A DNA stretch of 51,415 nt from a virus: IMG/VR virus record IMGVR_UViG_3300015241_000018, positions 1 to 51,415 of that record; one strand, 5' to 3'. Under the pieces are notes generated by a model, which was not told where the DNA came from, did not search any database, and saw only the letters and a list, made by a program, of their open reading frames with translations. Positions within the stretch are counted from its first letter, which is position 1. Each line of letters begins with the position of its first letter. A program made the position numbers and the translations under genes. Shown here in pieces: positions 1 through 6,280 of the stretch.

Positions 1-328
1 CCTATAGATATCTATAGAGGGCGAGCCGGAGGCGAGCTAACGAATATGAACAGGGACGCCGGTTCATAATTGAAGCACAATATGCATGTCTGCCATGCAG
101 TATTGCATAGCTCTTCACGTCCTTGTGATTAGATAGCTGGCTAACCTAGTTGCGTTAGCCCTCTAGACATGAGACACTAGGTCTAAGGTCGCAAGACTGA
201 GTTGGCCGCACAGTGAACCAAGGTTGACGGTTATACCCGTAAAGCCCCAACACTGAGGCGATACCCGACAGCTTCCCCAACCTGCAATAATGCAGAGTGC
301 GAAGCTATGAGCAGAGAGAGAGAATACC
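1..328. other. Left-end non-coding leader, rich in hairpins
   Basis: No convincing gene is seen here. The stretch holds a perfect 16-bp palindrome at 2-17, a hairpin TGCATG/CATGCA at 83-99, a 7-bp inverted repeat GGCTAAC/GTTAGCC at 139-160 and a hairpin CTGCA/TGCAG at 282-295. No sigma70 promoter stands out. Rightward genes also end shortly before the right edge of the window, so on a circular map this would be the 3' part of a roughly 500-nt non-coding region. Inference: leader RNA, or a terminus/packaging region. Confidence 0.5.
2..17. repeat. Perfect 16-bp palindrome at the left end
   Basis: CTATAGATATCTATAG reads the same on both strands. It sits one base from the window edge, in AT-rich sequence next to GC-rich sequence. 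Function is unknown; a protein-binding dyad near the assembly junction is possible. Confidence 0.6.
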
Positions 329-1372
329 ATGACTAACGATAAAGACATTGGCGAACAACAAGAAGCATTGGCAACAGAACTCGCCGCGATGGCGACACCG
401 GAACTCAATGCTGCTATCGAGGTAGTACTGAAGGCAAAGGAAGATATGCTTTCAGGTCCATTCAAGATCATTGGTGCCCTTGAACAGGCATTCGGCGAGA
501 AGATGGAAAAGCTACCGCGACCGGGTGAGAAAGAGGGCAATAACCCTGCAATCTACAAGGTGGCAGTGACCGACAAGCGCACGGGCAAGCAAACCAAGCG
601 CGAGGTTAACTTCTACAATGTGTTCGCCGATAAGTTGCCCGAAGGTGCGGCTGTGATCGCCGAGTTGCGATACATCGCCCTATCACGCGACGTTGAAGCC
701 AACCATACGGGTATACCCCAGAACATCATGGACATGACACCACAACAGAAGAATGTCCGTGAGGGCTACCTCACTACGCGCAAGACTACTAACCGGGCAA
801 AGGTGCTGGCCGCTGTGGAACTCAGGTTCCAGCTTGTTGCCATCAACGACTTGACCGGCGTTGTTGCTGAACCGTTCTTTGACGATGAGGATCGGACAAT
901 CATCAACAATTCATCAACTCCGATCCATGTCTACAATCCCAAGAACGAAAAGAAAGAATGGAAGGCGATCAGCATCTCGTCTTTCATGAAACTGAATGCC
1001 GACAAGGCAAAAGAAAAAGGTGGCACCTTTGCCGCTGTGTTCGAAACCATCAAGCGCAAGCCAGCGGGTGACGAGCAAGACAACAGCAACAGCCAAGCCA
1101 AGCCTCAGTTAATCCGGACAATGGACACACTGAAGGCAAGGACAACGGACTTTCACGAGGGTCTGGATCATATCTGGACTTCGAGCGACAAGGCGCAGTA
1201 TCAAGCGTTGCTCAAGACAATGGGTCCGAAGTCCACGGCAGGCAACGGACAATTCAAGTTGGAATTGTACGCCATCTACAACATGCTCGGAGATATCTTC
1301 AAGCATGCTGAAATCAAGGCCCATATAGAAGCCTTGAAAGAAGCGGATGCACTTGGGCAGGATGCGGCCTAA
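329..1372 (+). CDS. Hypothetical early phage protein, 347 aa
   Basis: Complete reading frame starting ATG after a purine-rich ribosome site (GAGAGAGAGAA, 319-325 region), the same type of site as before the gene at 6281. The protein is soluble, charged and has no signal peptide or membrane segment. Residues 90-260 look globular; the last 90 residues are Lys/Gln/Asn rich. I do not recognise the family. It is the first long gene of the rightward block and its stop overlaps the next start (TAATG). Early timing is inferred from position only. Confidence 0.8.
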   Translation: MTNDKDIGEQQEALATELAAMATPELNAAIEVVLKAKEDMLSGPFKIIGALEQAFGEKMEKLPRPGEKEGNNPAIYKVAVTDKRTGKQTKREVNFYNVFADKLPEGAAVIAELRYIALSRDVEANHTGIPQNIMDMTPQQKNVREGYLTTRKTTNRAKVLAAVELRFQLVAINDLTGVVAEPFFDDEDRTIINNSSTPIHVYNPKNEKKEWKAISISSFMKLNADKAKEKGGTFAAVFETIKRKPAGDEQDNSNSQAKPQLIRTMDTLKARTTDFHEGLDHIWTSSDKAQYQALLKTMGPKSTAGNGQFKLELYAIYNMLGDIFKHAEIKAHIEALKEADALGQDAA

Positions 1373-1578
1373 TGAAGTATCGGCACACGCCTATTCAAAT
1401 TCATGGTGACATTGTGTTAGCATGGGTTTGGAACGGGCAGGAATGGCACGGTTCACCCGGTCACAGATTGCCAGTGTTTAGGTTAAAGAAACCTAAGCCG
1501 GGCATGTGGCGCAATGGCCGCGTACTTTCTATTCCCTTTCGATCCAGCTATGTAACAAACATGGCACCTAACAAATAA
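1372..1578 (+). CDS. Hypothetical small protein, 68 aa
   Basis: The ATG overlaps the preceding stop (TAATG), so translation is probably coupled. The product is basic and aromatic, with WVWNGQEWHGSPGHRLPVFRL near the middle. No family is recognised. An intrinsic terminator follows within 10 bases, so this gene closes the first transcription unit. Confidence 0.6.
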   Translation: MKYRHTPIQIHGDIVLAWVWNGQEWHGSPGHRLPVFRLKKPKPGMWRNGRVLSIPFRSSYVTNMAPNK

Positions 1579-1582
1579 CATT

Positions 1583-1617
1583 AACCCCGTTGCCCTAACC
1601 GGCAGCGGGGTTTTTTA
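1583..1617 (+). terminator. Rho-independent terminator
   Basis: Stem CCCCGTTGCC (1585-1594) pairs with GGCAGCGGGG (1601-1610) with one G-U pair and a 6-nt loop, followed by six T. It ends the unit 329-1578. Confidence 0.9.
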
Positions 1618-1630
1618 TTGTCTTGATTAG

Positions 1631-1712
1631 ATGCATGCGCATGCATGTTGCGTTGCCGTTATGTTCCATGTTGCACTGCACCATAGATCACTTCTATGTT
1701 GCGATGCAACAT
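1631..1712. repeat. Palindrome plus repeated ATGTTGC words (operator or origin-like)
   Basis: A perfect 16-bp palindrome (1631-1646) is followed by three copies of ATGTTGC (1645-1651, 1668-1674, 1696-1702). The last forms a perfect inverted repeat with GCAACAT at 1706-1712 (3-nt centre). The cluster lies in a gene-free gap between a terminator and the next promoter. Binding of a phage or host regulator, or an origin, is inferred. Confidence 0.5.
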
Positions 1713-1899
1713 ATCGTGATAGGAATTATACTATGCGCGTGTGTGGGGGATGTGTATGTACCTGGTTAGACTAATCAATTTAGCATTTAATATATGATTA
1801 ACATGATAGGTTGCCGACGTACGTGTGTATACAGACCCATAATGTCACTGACCTAAATAGACGCTTAAACACTTATAAGCCCATAAGGTTCTGGCTGGT
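1713..1899. other. AT-rich intergenic stretch
   Basis: Together with its neighbours this completes a gap of about 390 bases between genes. A weak second promoter candidate, TTAGAC (1766-1771), 16 bp, TAATAT (1788-1793), is visible. Otherwise no gene or strong structure is seen. Confidence 0.4.
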
Positions 1900-1928
1900 T
1901 TGCCTTAAGGAAGTCCAAGTGCTATAAT
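1900..1928 (+). promoter_or_regulatory. sigma70-type promoter
   Basis: TTGCCT (1900-1905), 17-bp spacer, perfect TATAAT (1923-1928). The expected start near 1935 gives a short leader that contains a small hairpin AATTTC/GAAATT and an AAGGGGAAA ribosome site before the ATG at 1972. It probably drives the small-gene operon from 1972 onwards. Confidence 0.75.
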
Positions 1929-1971
1929 CTGGATACTGGGAATTTCTTCCAGAAATTAAGGGGAAATACAA

Positions 1972-2277
1972 ATGGGACCATACAGTAGATACCGGGCTCA
2001 ATTCGAGAACATCCGGAATAACTCCAATCGCGTCATTACCCGACAGGTTGGTGAGATACCCGGTTGTGTGCCAGCAGTGGATGTGTTCATTGAGATGATT
2101 GAAGAACAGGTTCTAACTGAACTTAAAGCCAATCCATACTGGAAGGTATGGAATGACTATCGCTTCGGAGTTATTGGTTGGAATGAGTGGCTTAATCATC
2201 CCATTCATAAGCAACCCATTCGCTCATTCATCAAGAACCCTGTTACCAAATCAACTGGTAACAGGTACAATACTTAG
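1972..2277 (+). CDS. Hypothetical protein, 101 aa
   Basis: First gene after the promoter at 1900-1928, with an AAGGGGAAATACAA ribosome site before ATG. The product is soluble with aromatic residues in the second half (YWKVWNDYRFGVIGWNEWL) and a basic tail. No family recognised. The AGGGGAA-type site recurs before several following genes, suggesting one co-regulated cassette. Confidence 0.65.
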   Translation: MGPYSRYRAQFENIRNNSNRVITRQVGEIPGCVPAVDVFIEMIEEQVLTELKANPYWKVWNDYRFGVIGWNEWLNHPIHKQPIRSFIKNPVTKSTGNRYNT

Positions 2278-2314
2278 TCTTGCGACACAAGACACGGCTA
2301 CGCTAGCCCAAATA

Positions 2315-2342
2315 GCGACACACCAAGACCAAGGTGTATAAT
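2315..2342 (+). promoter_or_regulatory. Candidate internal sigma70-type promoter
   Basis: Perfect TATAAT at 2337-2342, with GCGACA (4/6 match to TTGACA) at 2315-2320 and a 16-bp spacer. It lies in the 120-base gap before the small lipoprotein gene at 2400. Confidence 0.45.
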
Positions 2343-2399
2343 AGTCCGAGGCTGGGCATCCTCGCAGCTTCTGCCCAATAACTCTAAGGGGAATGAATA

Positions 2400-2522
2400 G
2401 TGTCTACTAGAACTATATGGATTATAGCTGCTGTGCTCTGGATTATAGCAGCTATTGTAGCTTGTTCAGAGTTGCGTGTTAACGAGAGACCAATCCATCA
2501 CTACCCGCCAATAACTGGCTAA
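2400..2522 (+). CDS. Putative small lipoprotein, 40 aa
   Basis: GTG start 6 nt after an AAGGGGAA ribosome site (2386-2393). The sequence has a hydrophobic segment WIIAAVLWIIAAIVAC whose IVAC end fits a lipobox, so Cys21 may be lipidated. The mature part would be about 20 residues. It could instead be a plain membrane microprotein. The neighbour at 2541 is also an envelope-targeted product. The gene is short and found by reading the sequence, so certainty is moderate. Confidence 0.55.
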   Translation: MSTRTIWIIAAVLWIIAAIVACSELRVNERPIHHYPPITG

Positions 2523-2540
2523 CAACAGAAGGGGAATAGC

Positions 2541-2804
2541 ATGTTGCGCATTGTTTGTCTTACTATGTTGATGTCCACATCAGCATTCGCTCAGGGTGGA
2601 TACGGTGGTCCACCAATGTGGGACCGTGGTCCTAATCCTGAATACCGACGAGAGAGGCCTATGCCTCCTCCGCGTCGTCCTTGGGGTCCTCAAATGGAGG
2701 ACTGCATCTACCAAAATAACTGTCGCGGACCGCGTTACCGTGACTTCGAGGATCCCCGTCCATATCCTATGCCTCCTTATCCTCGATACGAGGGGGAGGA
2801 CTAA
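2541..2804 (+). CDS. Small secreted Pro/Arg-rich protein, 87 aa
   Basis: ATG preceded by an AAGGGGAATAGC site. Residues 1-17 form a signal peptide (MLRIVCLTMLMSTSAFA) with a good AFA cleavage site before QGG. The mature part is rich in Pro, Arg, Tyr and Gly and has a Cys pair (DCIYQNNC). Likely periplasmic. A role at the host envelope is inferred; no family recognised. Confidence 0.65.
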   Translation: MLRIVCLTMLMSTSAFAQGGYGGPPMWDRGPNPEYRRERPMPPPRRPWGPQMEDCIYQNNCRGPRYRDFEDPRPYPMPPYPRYEGED

Positions 2805-2808
2805 TACA

Positions 2809-2964
2809 ATGGACAAGAATGAACGCATCCTCGTCAAGGTGGGTGCAATCGTTGGTTGGGGCATTGCCCTGGCTTACTTGTGGCCATTGATACCATTGGC
2901 CATACTCAATCGCGTTATCGCGGAAGAACTCAGGCGCAAGGAACAGGACCATGACTCTCGTTGA
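2809..2964 (+). CDS. Small membrane protein, 51 aa
   Basis: ATG follows a strong GGGGGAGGA ribosome site that overlaps the end of the secreted-protein gene. A long hydrophobic stretch (about residues 10-35, VGAIVGWGIALAYLWPLIPL...) is followed by a charged tail ending EQDHDSR. An upstream extension in the same frame lacks a ribosome site and would overlap the secreted-protein gene, so I use this start. Confidence 0.6.
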   Translation: MDKNERILVKVGAIVGWGIALAYLWPLIPLAILNRVIAEELRRKEQDHDSR

Positions 2965-3145
2965 GATAGCAATGACTAAGATCAAGGTTACCTATGCACA
3001 TGGCGTGGACGTGTGTATGCCGTGGGAGGATGAGCTGTTCGGCGATTGGTATGAGTTCGCCGACTGGCTGAAGAAGGAAAACCATTCGAACGGTCCTATA
3101 ACAATCATCGCGTGGGAATACGTAGACGCCAAAACAGGCATATAA
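2951..3145 (+). CDS. Hypothetical protein, 64 aa
   Basis: Overlaps the preceding gene by 14 bases. A second in-frame ATG at 2972 is a possible alternative start. The product is acidic and aromatic (WEDELFGDWYEFADWLKKE) and has no membrane segment. Function unknown. Confidence 0.55.
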   Translation: MTLVEIAMTKIKVTYAHGVDVCMPWEDELFGDWYEFADWLKKENHSNGPITIIAWEYVDAKTGI

Positions 3146-3164
3146 TATACACAGGGGAATACAA

Positions 3165-3347
3165 ATGACTAAGCATACCATGCCTAGATTCGCCATACTG
3201 GTTACACGAGACGATAACAATTGGTGGCACTACGTATTAGTGGTGGACTACAAGACCACTACTACTACGGGTCCATTCGAAACAGCTGACTCTGCATTCA
3301 AGGCAGCGAAGAACGATGCCAATAGGAAGGGATTGTTACCGGTATGA
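3165..3347 (+). CDS. Hypothetical protein, 60 aa
   Basis: ATG after a CAGGGGAATACAA ribosome site. Short soluble product with a WWHYVLVVDY strand and a run of five Thr; predicted small alpha/beta fold. The last bases overlap the start of the NYN nuclease gene (ATGA), suggesting coupled translation. Confidence 0.6.
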   Translation: MTKHTMPRFAILVTRDDNNWWHYVLVVDYKTTTTTGPFETADSAFKAAKNDANRKGLLPV

Positions 3348-3931
3348 AACAGTACGATCGTAAGCGATACGGTCTGTTCATTGATGGGTCTAACCTGTAC
3401 GCTTCAGCTAAGGCCCTCGGTTTCCGAGTGGACTTCTCCAAGATCCACTCTCATTTCTCTAGCATGGGTGACGTAGCCCATGCCATGTACTTCACAGCCC
3501 TGCCACCTAAGACGGTGGAGTCTCCATTGCGTAGGATGGTAGACTTCGTGGAGTACAATGAGTTTACTTTGGTCTCCAAGGAGACTCATACTCACTACGA
3601 TTCAGACAATACACCACGATTGAAGGGGAATATGGATGTTGAGATCGCAGTCTATATGGAGGAGGTTGCTGGTACCCTTACTGATGTCGTTCTGTTCAGC
3701 GGTGACGGCGACTTTCGTTGTCTCATTGAGTCCGTACAGCGTCGTTTCGGTGTCCACGTCACGGTCATATCCACTCGTAGTCTGGTATCGGATGCGCTGC
3801 GACGACAAGCCAACAAGTACATTGACTTGTCCACACTCAAAGACAAGTTCATTCATCAGGCCGATGTGGTCAAGGTGAGTGAAGAAATTAAAGAGAAGCG
3901 TCGTCGGTTCTTGTTCGGCAAAGGGGAATAA
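3344..3931 (+). CDS. NYN-domain (LabA/DUF88-like) putative RNase, 195 aa
   Basis: Residues 9-170 fit the NYN/LabA-like PIN-fold family. Visible markers are FIDGSNLY (Asp14, Asn17), KGNMDVEIAVYME (Asp98) and LFSGDGDF (Asp121, Asp123), which supply the acidic metal-binding set. Family members are metal-dependent RNases or RNA-binding proteins in the cytoplasm. The C-terminus is a Lys/Arg-rich tail. The start overlaps the upstream gene (ATGA) and an AAGGGGAATA site follows for the next gene. In an early operon it may degrade host RNA, but the substrate is unknown. Confidence 0.8.
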   Translation: MKQYDRKRYGLFIDGSNLYASAKALGFRVDFSKIHSHFSSMGDVAHAMYFTALPPKTVESPLRRMVDFVEYNEFTLVSKETHTHYDSDNTPRLKGNMDVEIAVYMEEVAGTLTDVVLFSGDGDFRCLIESVQRRFGVHVTVISTRSLVSDALRRQANKYIDLSTLKDKFIHQADVVKVSEEIKEKRRRFLFGKGE

Positions 3932-3933
3932 CT

Positions 3934-4566
3934 ATGTTGCAACCATTCTTAGAAGATATGCTCAAAGCACTAGCCATCTTAGCTGGTGTATCGTTGTTCT
4001 TGAACGTAACCAGTCGTAGGATTATGCCTGCAATCGTGTTGATTGGAGGCTTATTCCTATCACAAAACGCCGATGCACGTGGCCATCGTCATCACCACAG
4101 ACATCGCCAACACCATCACGTTGAGAAGGTCAAACATGTCCCAATCCCTCATGTACGTCCGGTTATTCCTGGACCTGTTGATCCCGATCCTGTTCTTGAT
4201 CCTAGTGGTACTCCCGTGGTTGAGACGGTAATGGCTTTCAAGTATACGTTCAAGGATACCATTAAGTATATGGAACCTTGGGCTAATGCTTTGGGAATGT
4301 CTCCCTTTGACTTAATAGCCTATGCTGCCGGACAGCAGGCTTGGACAACTGATCCTTTGGAAGTTGTCCTATACAACCTTGATCGTAGAGCTAAATACGT
4401 CGAGGCTCAACGACAGATTGCCTTAGCTTATTATCTCAGTAATCCACCGCAGAAGAAGGTCCGTGGTTGGAAAGAACCTGTGGGTGTGATCTTCTTATTC
4501 CTCGGAATGTTCGTAGTAGTCGGAACGATGTGGTACGCCGCTCATACGTGGGGTAAGTCCGGTTGA
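3934..4566 (+). CDS. Membrane protein with His-rich segment, 210 aa
   Basis: N-terminal hydrophobic segments (about residues 10-25 and 31-46, the second ending like a signal peptide at NADA) are followed by a His-rich stretch (HRHHHRHRQHHH, about 51-62) and a Pro-rich linker. A globular part covers about 85-170, and a C-terminal transmembrane helix about 183-204. The His cluster could bind metal ions. Topology suggests a protein spanning or tethered to the inner membrane. No family recognised. The promoter at 4563-4591 starts within its stop codon. Confidence 0.65.
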   Translation: MLQPFLEDMLKALAILAGVSLFLNVTSRRIMPAIVLIGGLFLSQNADARGHRHHHRHRQHHHVEKVKHVPIPHVRPVIPGPVDPDPVLDPSGTPVVETVMAFKYTFKDTIKYMEPWANALGMSPFDLIAYAAGQQAWTTDPLEVVLYNLDRRAKYVEAQRQIALAYYLSNPPQKKVRGWKEPVGVIFLFLGMFVVVGTMWYAAHTWGKSG

Positions 4567-4591
4567 CTTAGTCAACTAGAAATGGTATGAT
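4563..4591 (+). promoter_or_regulatory. Strong sigma70-type promoter with dyad over the -35
   Basis: TTGACT (4563-4568), 17-bp spacer, TATGAT (4586-4591) preceded by TGG, which gives an extended -10. The -35 lies inside the inverted repeat TTGAC-TTA-GTCAA (4563-4575), a possible operator. Transcription would start near 4598, just before the AAGGAAAGGAGAAAG ribosome site of the gene at 4621. Confidence 0.75.
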
Positions 4592-4620
4592 CTTGATAAT
4601 GCCAAGGAAAGGAGAAAGTT

Positions 4621-5139
4621 ATGGCAAATCGTACTATGGCGGCTAAAAGACTGAAAGAGAAGAAGCAACGACGCGCATGGGCTAAACACCTGGCAATTCC
4701 CAGTGGTATCACTCCCAATCGCGTAATACTTAACGAGTACAAGACGCGTGCGCTGGGCCTAGGTGTGAATGAGTTCGAAGTCGACGAACACATTCGATCT
4801 TGGTACAAGCGCGATCCTCTACATCAGTTGACACCGGGCCAAGAAGAAGTGGCCAAGCTATCTCGGGAGATGCGGTTGCGTCAGCCGGGACTGATGTTCT
4901 TTGATCTATTCAACAATGATGCCCAGCGTTACATCTGTTGGCGCAATGCCGATGGCTCGTGCTGGGTAATCCAATATATCAACAAGAGGAAAGATATGCT
5001 CTTTACCTCTGTTGAATACCCCAATAAGGCTGCCGCCCTGGCTGCCTACAATAATCAGAAGTTACGTTGGGCTCACCATGAGCCTTACGCCCCCGTACAA
5101 TCAGGATTGTGCCCTCCCCTGATTGCTACCGGCGGCTAG
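4621..5139 (+). CDS. Hypothetical early protein, 172 aa
   Basis: First gene behind the strong promoter at 4563, with a good GGAG ribosome site. The N-terminal 25 residues are very basic (KRLKEKKQRRAWAK). The middle is helical, and the C-terminal half has WRNADGSCWVIQYINKRKDMLF, which looks like a beta-sheet module. Nucleic-acid or host-protein binding is plausible but unproven. It is the only long gene between its promoter and the terminator at 5163, so it forms its own transcription unit. Confidence 0.7.
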   Translation: MANRTMAAKRLKEKKQRRAWAKHLAIPSGITPNRVILNEYKTRALGLGVNEFEVDEHIRSWYKRDPLHQLTPGQEEVAKLSREMRLRQPGLMFFDLFNNDAQRYICWRNADGSCWVIQYINKRKDMLFTSVEYPNKAAALAAYNNQKLRWAHHEPYAPVQSGLCPPLIATGG

Positions 5140-5162
5140 TAGCCGCACTGCTAGCTGCCCCG

Positions 5163-5204
5163 CCCTCGTGTGCCGCTCCCCTCGGCGCACGGGGGCATTT
5201 CTTT
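5163..5204 (+). terminator. Rho-independent terminator
   Basis: A 13-bp stem CCCTCGTGTGCCG (5163-5175) pairs with CGGCGCACGGGGG (5183-5195) with two G-U pairs, then CATTTCTTT. A second hairpin GCGGCT/AGCCGC lies just upstream (5132-5146). It ends the unit started at 4563. Confidence 0.8.
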
Positions 5205-5223
5205 GCCTATTGAGGAGATTCCC

Positions 5224-5559
5224 ATGTCTGTTAAAGCCGCACTCGAGAAGCTTCACAAGCAAATCCATGAGGACAAAACCGATGGACGCTTTCCTGTATT
5301 TGTTCTGGGTCTTGAGGTGGGATCTGCGTCTTCATGGAGTAGTTGGGAATGTGAGGAAGATTGCAAGATATACTTTATATTTGAGAACTTCAGACCGCGA
5401 GATAACTTAAAAAAGTTATTTAATAATTGGGATAATATACTGATTGATTATGAGGACGGAGAAATCCACAAGTATACTGACAATGGCGATAGCTGGGATG
5501 TTGATTGGGAATTCCCCATCACGATTCTCTCAATTCAAATCGCCTTGACTACGGACTAA
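5224..5559 (+). CDS. Hypothetical protein, 111 aa
   Basis: ATG at 5224 follows a TTGAGGAGATTCCC ribosome site; the longer frame upstream runs through the terminator and is rejected. The protein is acidic and aromatic (SSWSSWECEEDCKIYFIFENF) with a predicted small alpha/beta fold. No family recognised. It is separated from the next start by 11 bases. Confidence 0.65.
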   Translation: MSVKAALEKLHKQIHEDKTDGRFPVFVLGLEVGSASSWSSWECEEDCKIYFIFENFRPRDNLKKLFNNWDNILIDYEDGEIHKYTDNGDSWDVDWEFPITILSIQIALTTD

Positions 5560-5570
5560 AGGAGAGAGAA

Positions 5571-6266
5571 GTGGAAGACAGAGGAATGGAGATGTTACGG
5601 AAAGCAGTCTCTCCCCGTGAGAGTCTGACTACCGGAAGCTGGGAAGAGAATACGAGTAACTACATTTCGCGTGTGTTTACTCAAGCAATGGGTTGGGTTG
5701 AGTCTAACCAAAGCAAACTCATCCTGTCCATTGGCGTTACCTTGGTACTGTGCGGTATGGTACTGGGTATTCGGGTCATCTGGCTGCAGTGGTTCCACAA
5801 AAGGTTCTTGGAACTTCACTACAATTGGGTTGTGTATCCTTGGCGTCGCTTCATTAAGCGGCCATACCAATGGGCATTCAAACCATTTCGTCGTATGCAC
5901 CGCAGGTGGTCCGAAAGGAACCTGAGGGCTAAGATGGCTAAGTTCGAGAAGAGACACCTAGCCGATATATTCATTGATGGCTTGTATAAGGGAGCCGAGG
6001 AAGGAGTCATATCAAGACAGACGTTCAAGAAAGTTCAGGCAGGACTTGCTGTGTTCTTCGATCTGCCTGATCTCAATCGTAAGAAGACACATCCTCAAGC
6101 CGTTGCCCATGAACAGGCAATGAAGAAAGCTAAGATCAAAGAGAGGAAAGGTAAAGTACCTGGTCCTCAGAATAAGATTCCCGGCGGCAAGCCCGGCGAG
6201 AATACTACGCCTGTGTATAAGGGGATTGGCCACTCTTACCTGGTCAAGAAGGCAGCTAAAGTTTAA
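5571..6266 (+). CDS. Membrane protein with long basic cytoplasmic tail, 231 aa
   Basis: A GTG at 5571 sits directly behind AAAGGAGAGAGAA, a much better start than an upstream ATG inside the preceding gene. One strong transmembrane helix (about residues 49-71, LILSIGVTLVLCGMVLGIRVIWL) is followed by about 150 residues rich in Arg, Lys and Trp, with RRFIKRPYQWAFKPFRRMHRRW. The C-terminus is Lys/Gly/Pro rich. It may anchor a nucleic acid or complex at the inner membrane; function unknown. Confidence 0.65.
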   Translation: MEDRGMEMLRKAVSPRESLTTGSWEENTSNYISRVFTQAMGWVESNQSKLILSIGVTLVLCGMVLGIRVIWLQWFHKRFLELHYNWVVYPWRRFIKRPYQWAFKPFRRMHRRWSERNLRAKMAKFEKRHLADIFIDGLYKGAEEGVISRQTFKKVQAGLAVFFDLPDLNRKKTHPQAVAHEQAMKKAKIKERKGKVPGPQNKIPGGKPGENTTPVYKGIGHSYLVKKAAKV

Positions 6267-6280
6267 CAGAGAGAGAGAAC

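Noticed and set aside
2596-2808. N-terminal extension of the 51-aa membrane protein
   Set aside because: It overlaps the secreted-protein gene, lacks a ribosome site and has unnatural composition.
3141-3146. TATAAT before the gene at 3165
   Set aside because: No acceptable -35 or extended -10 at the right distance.
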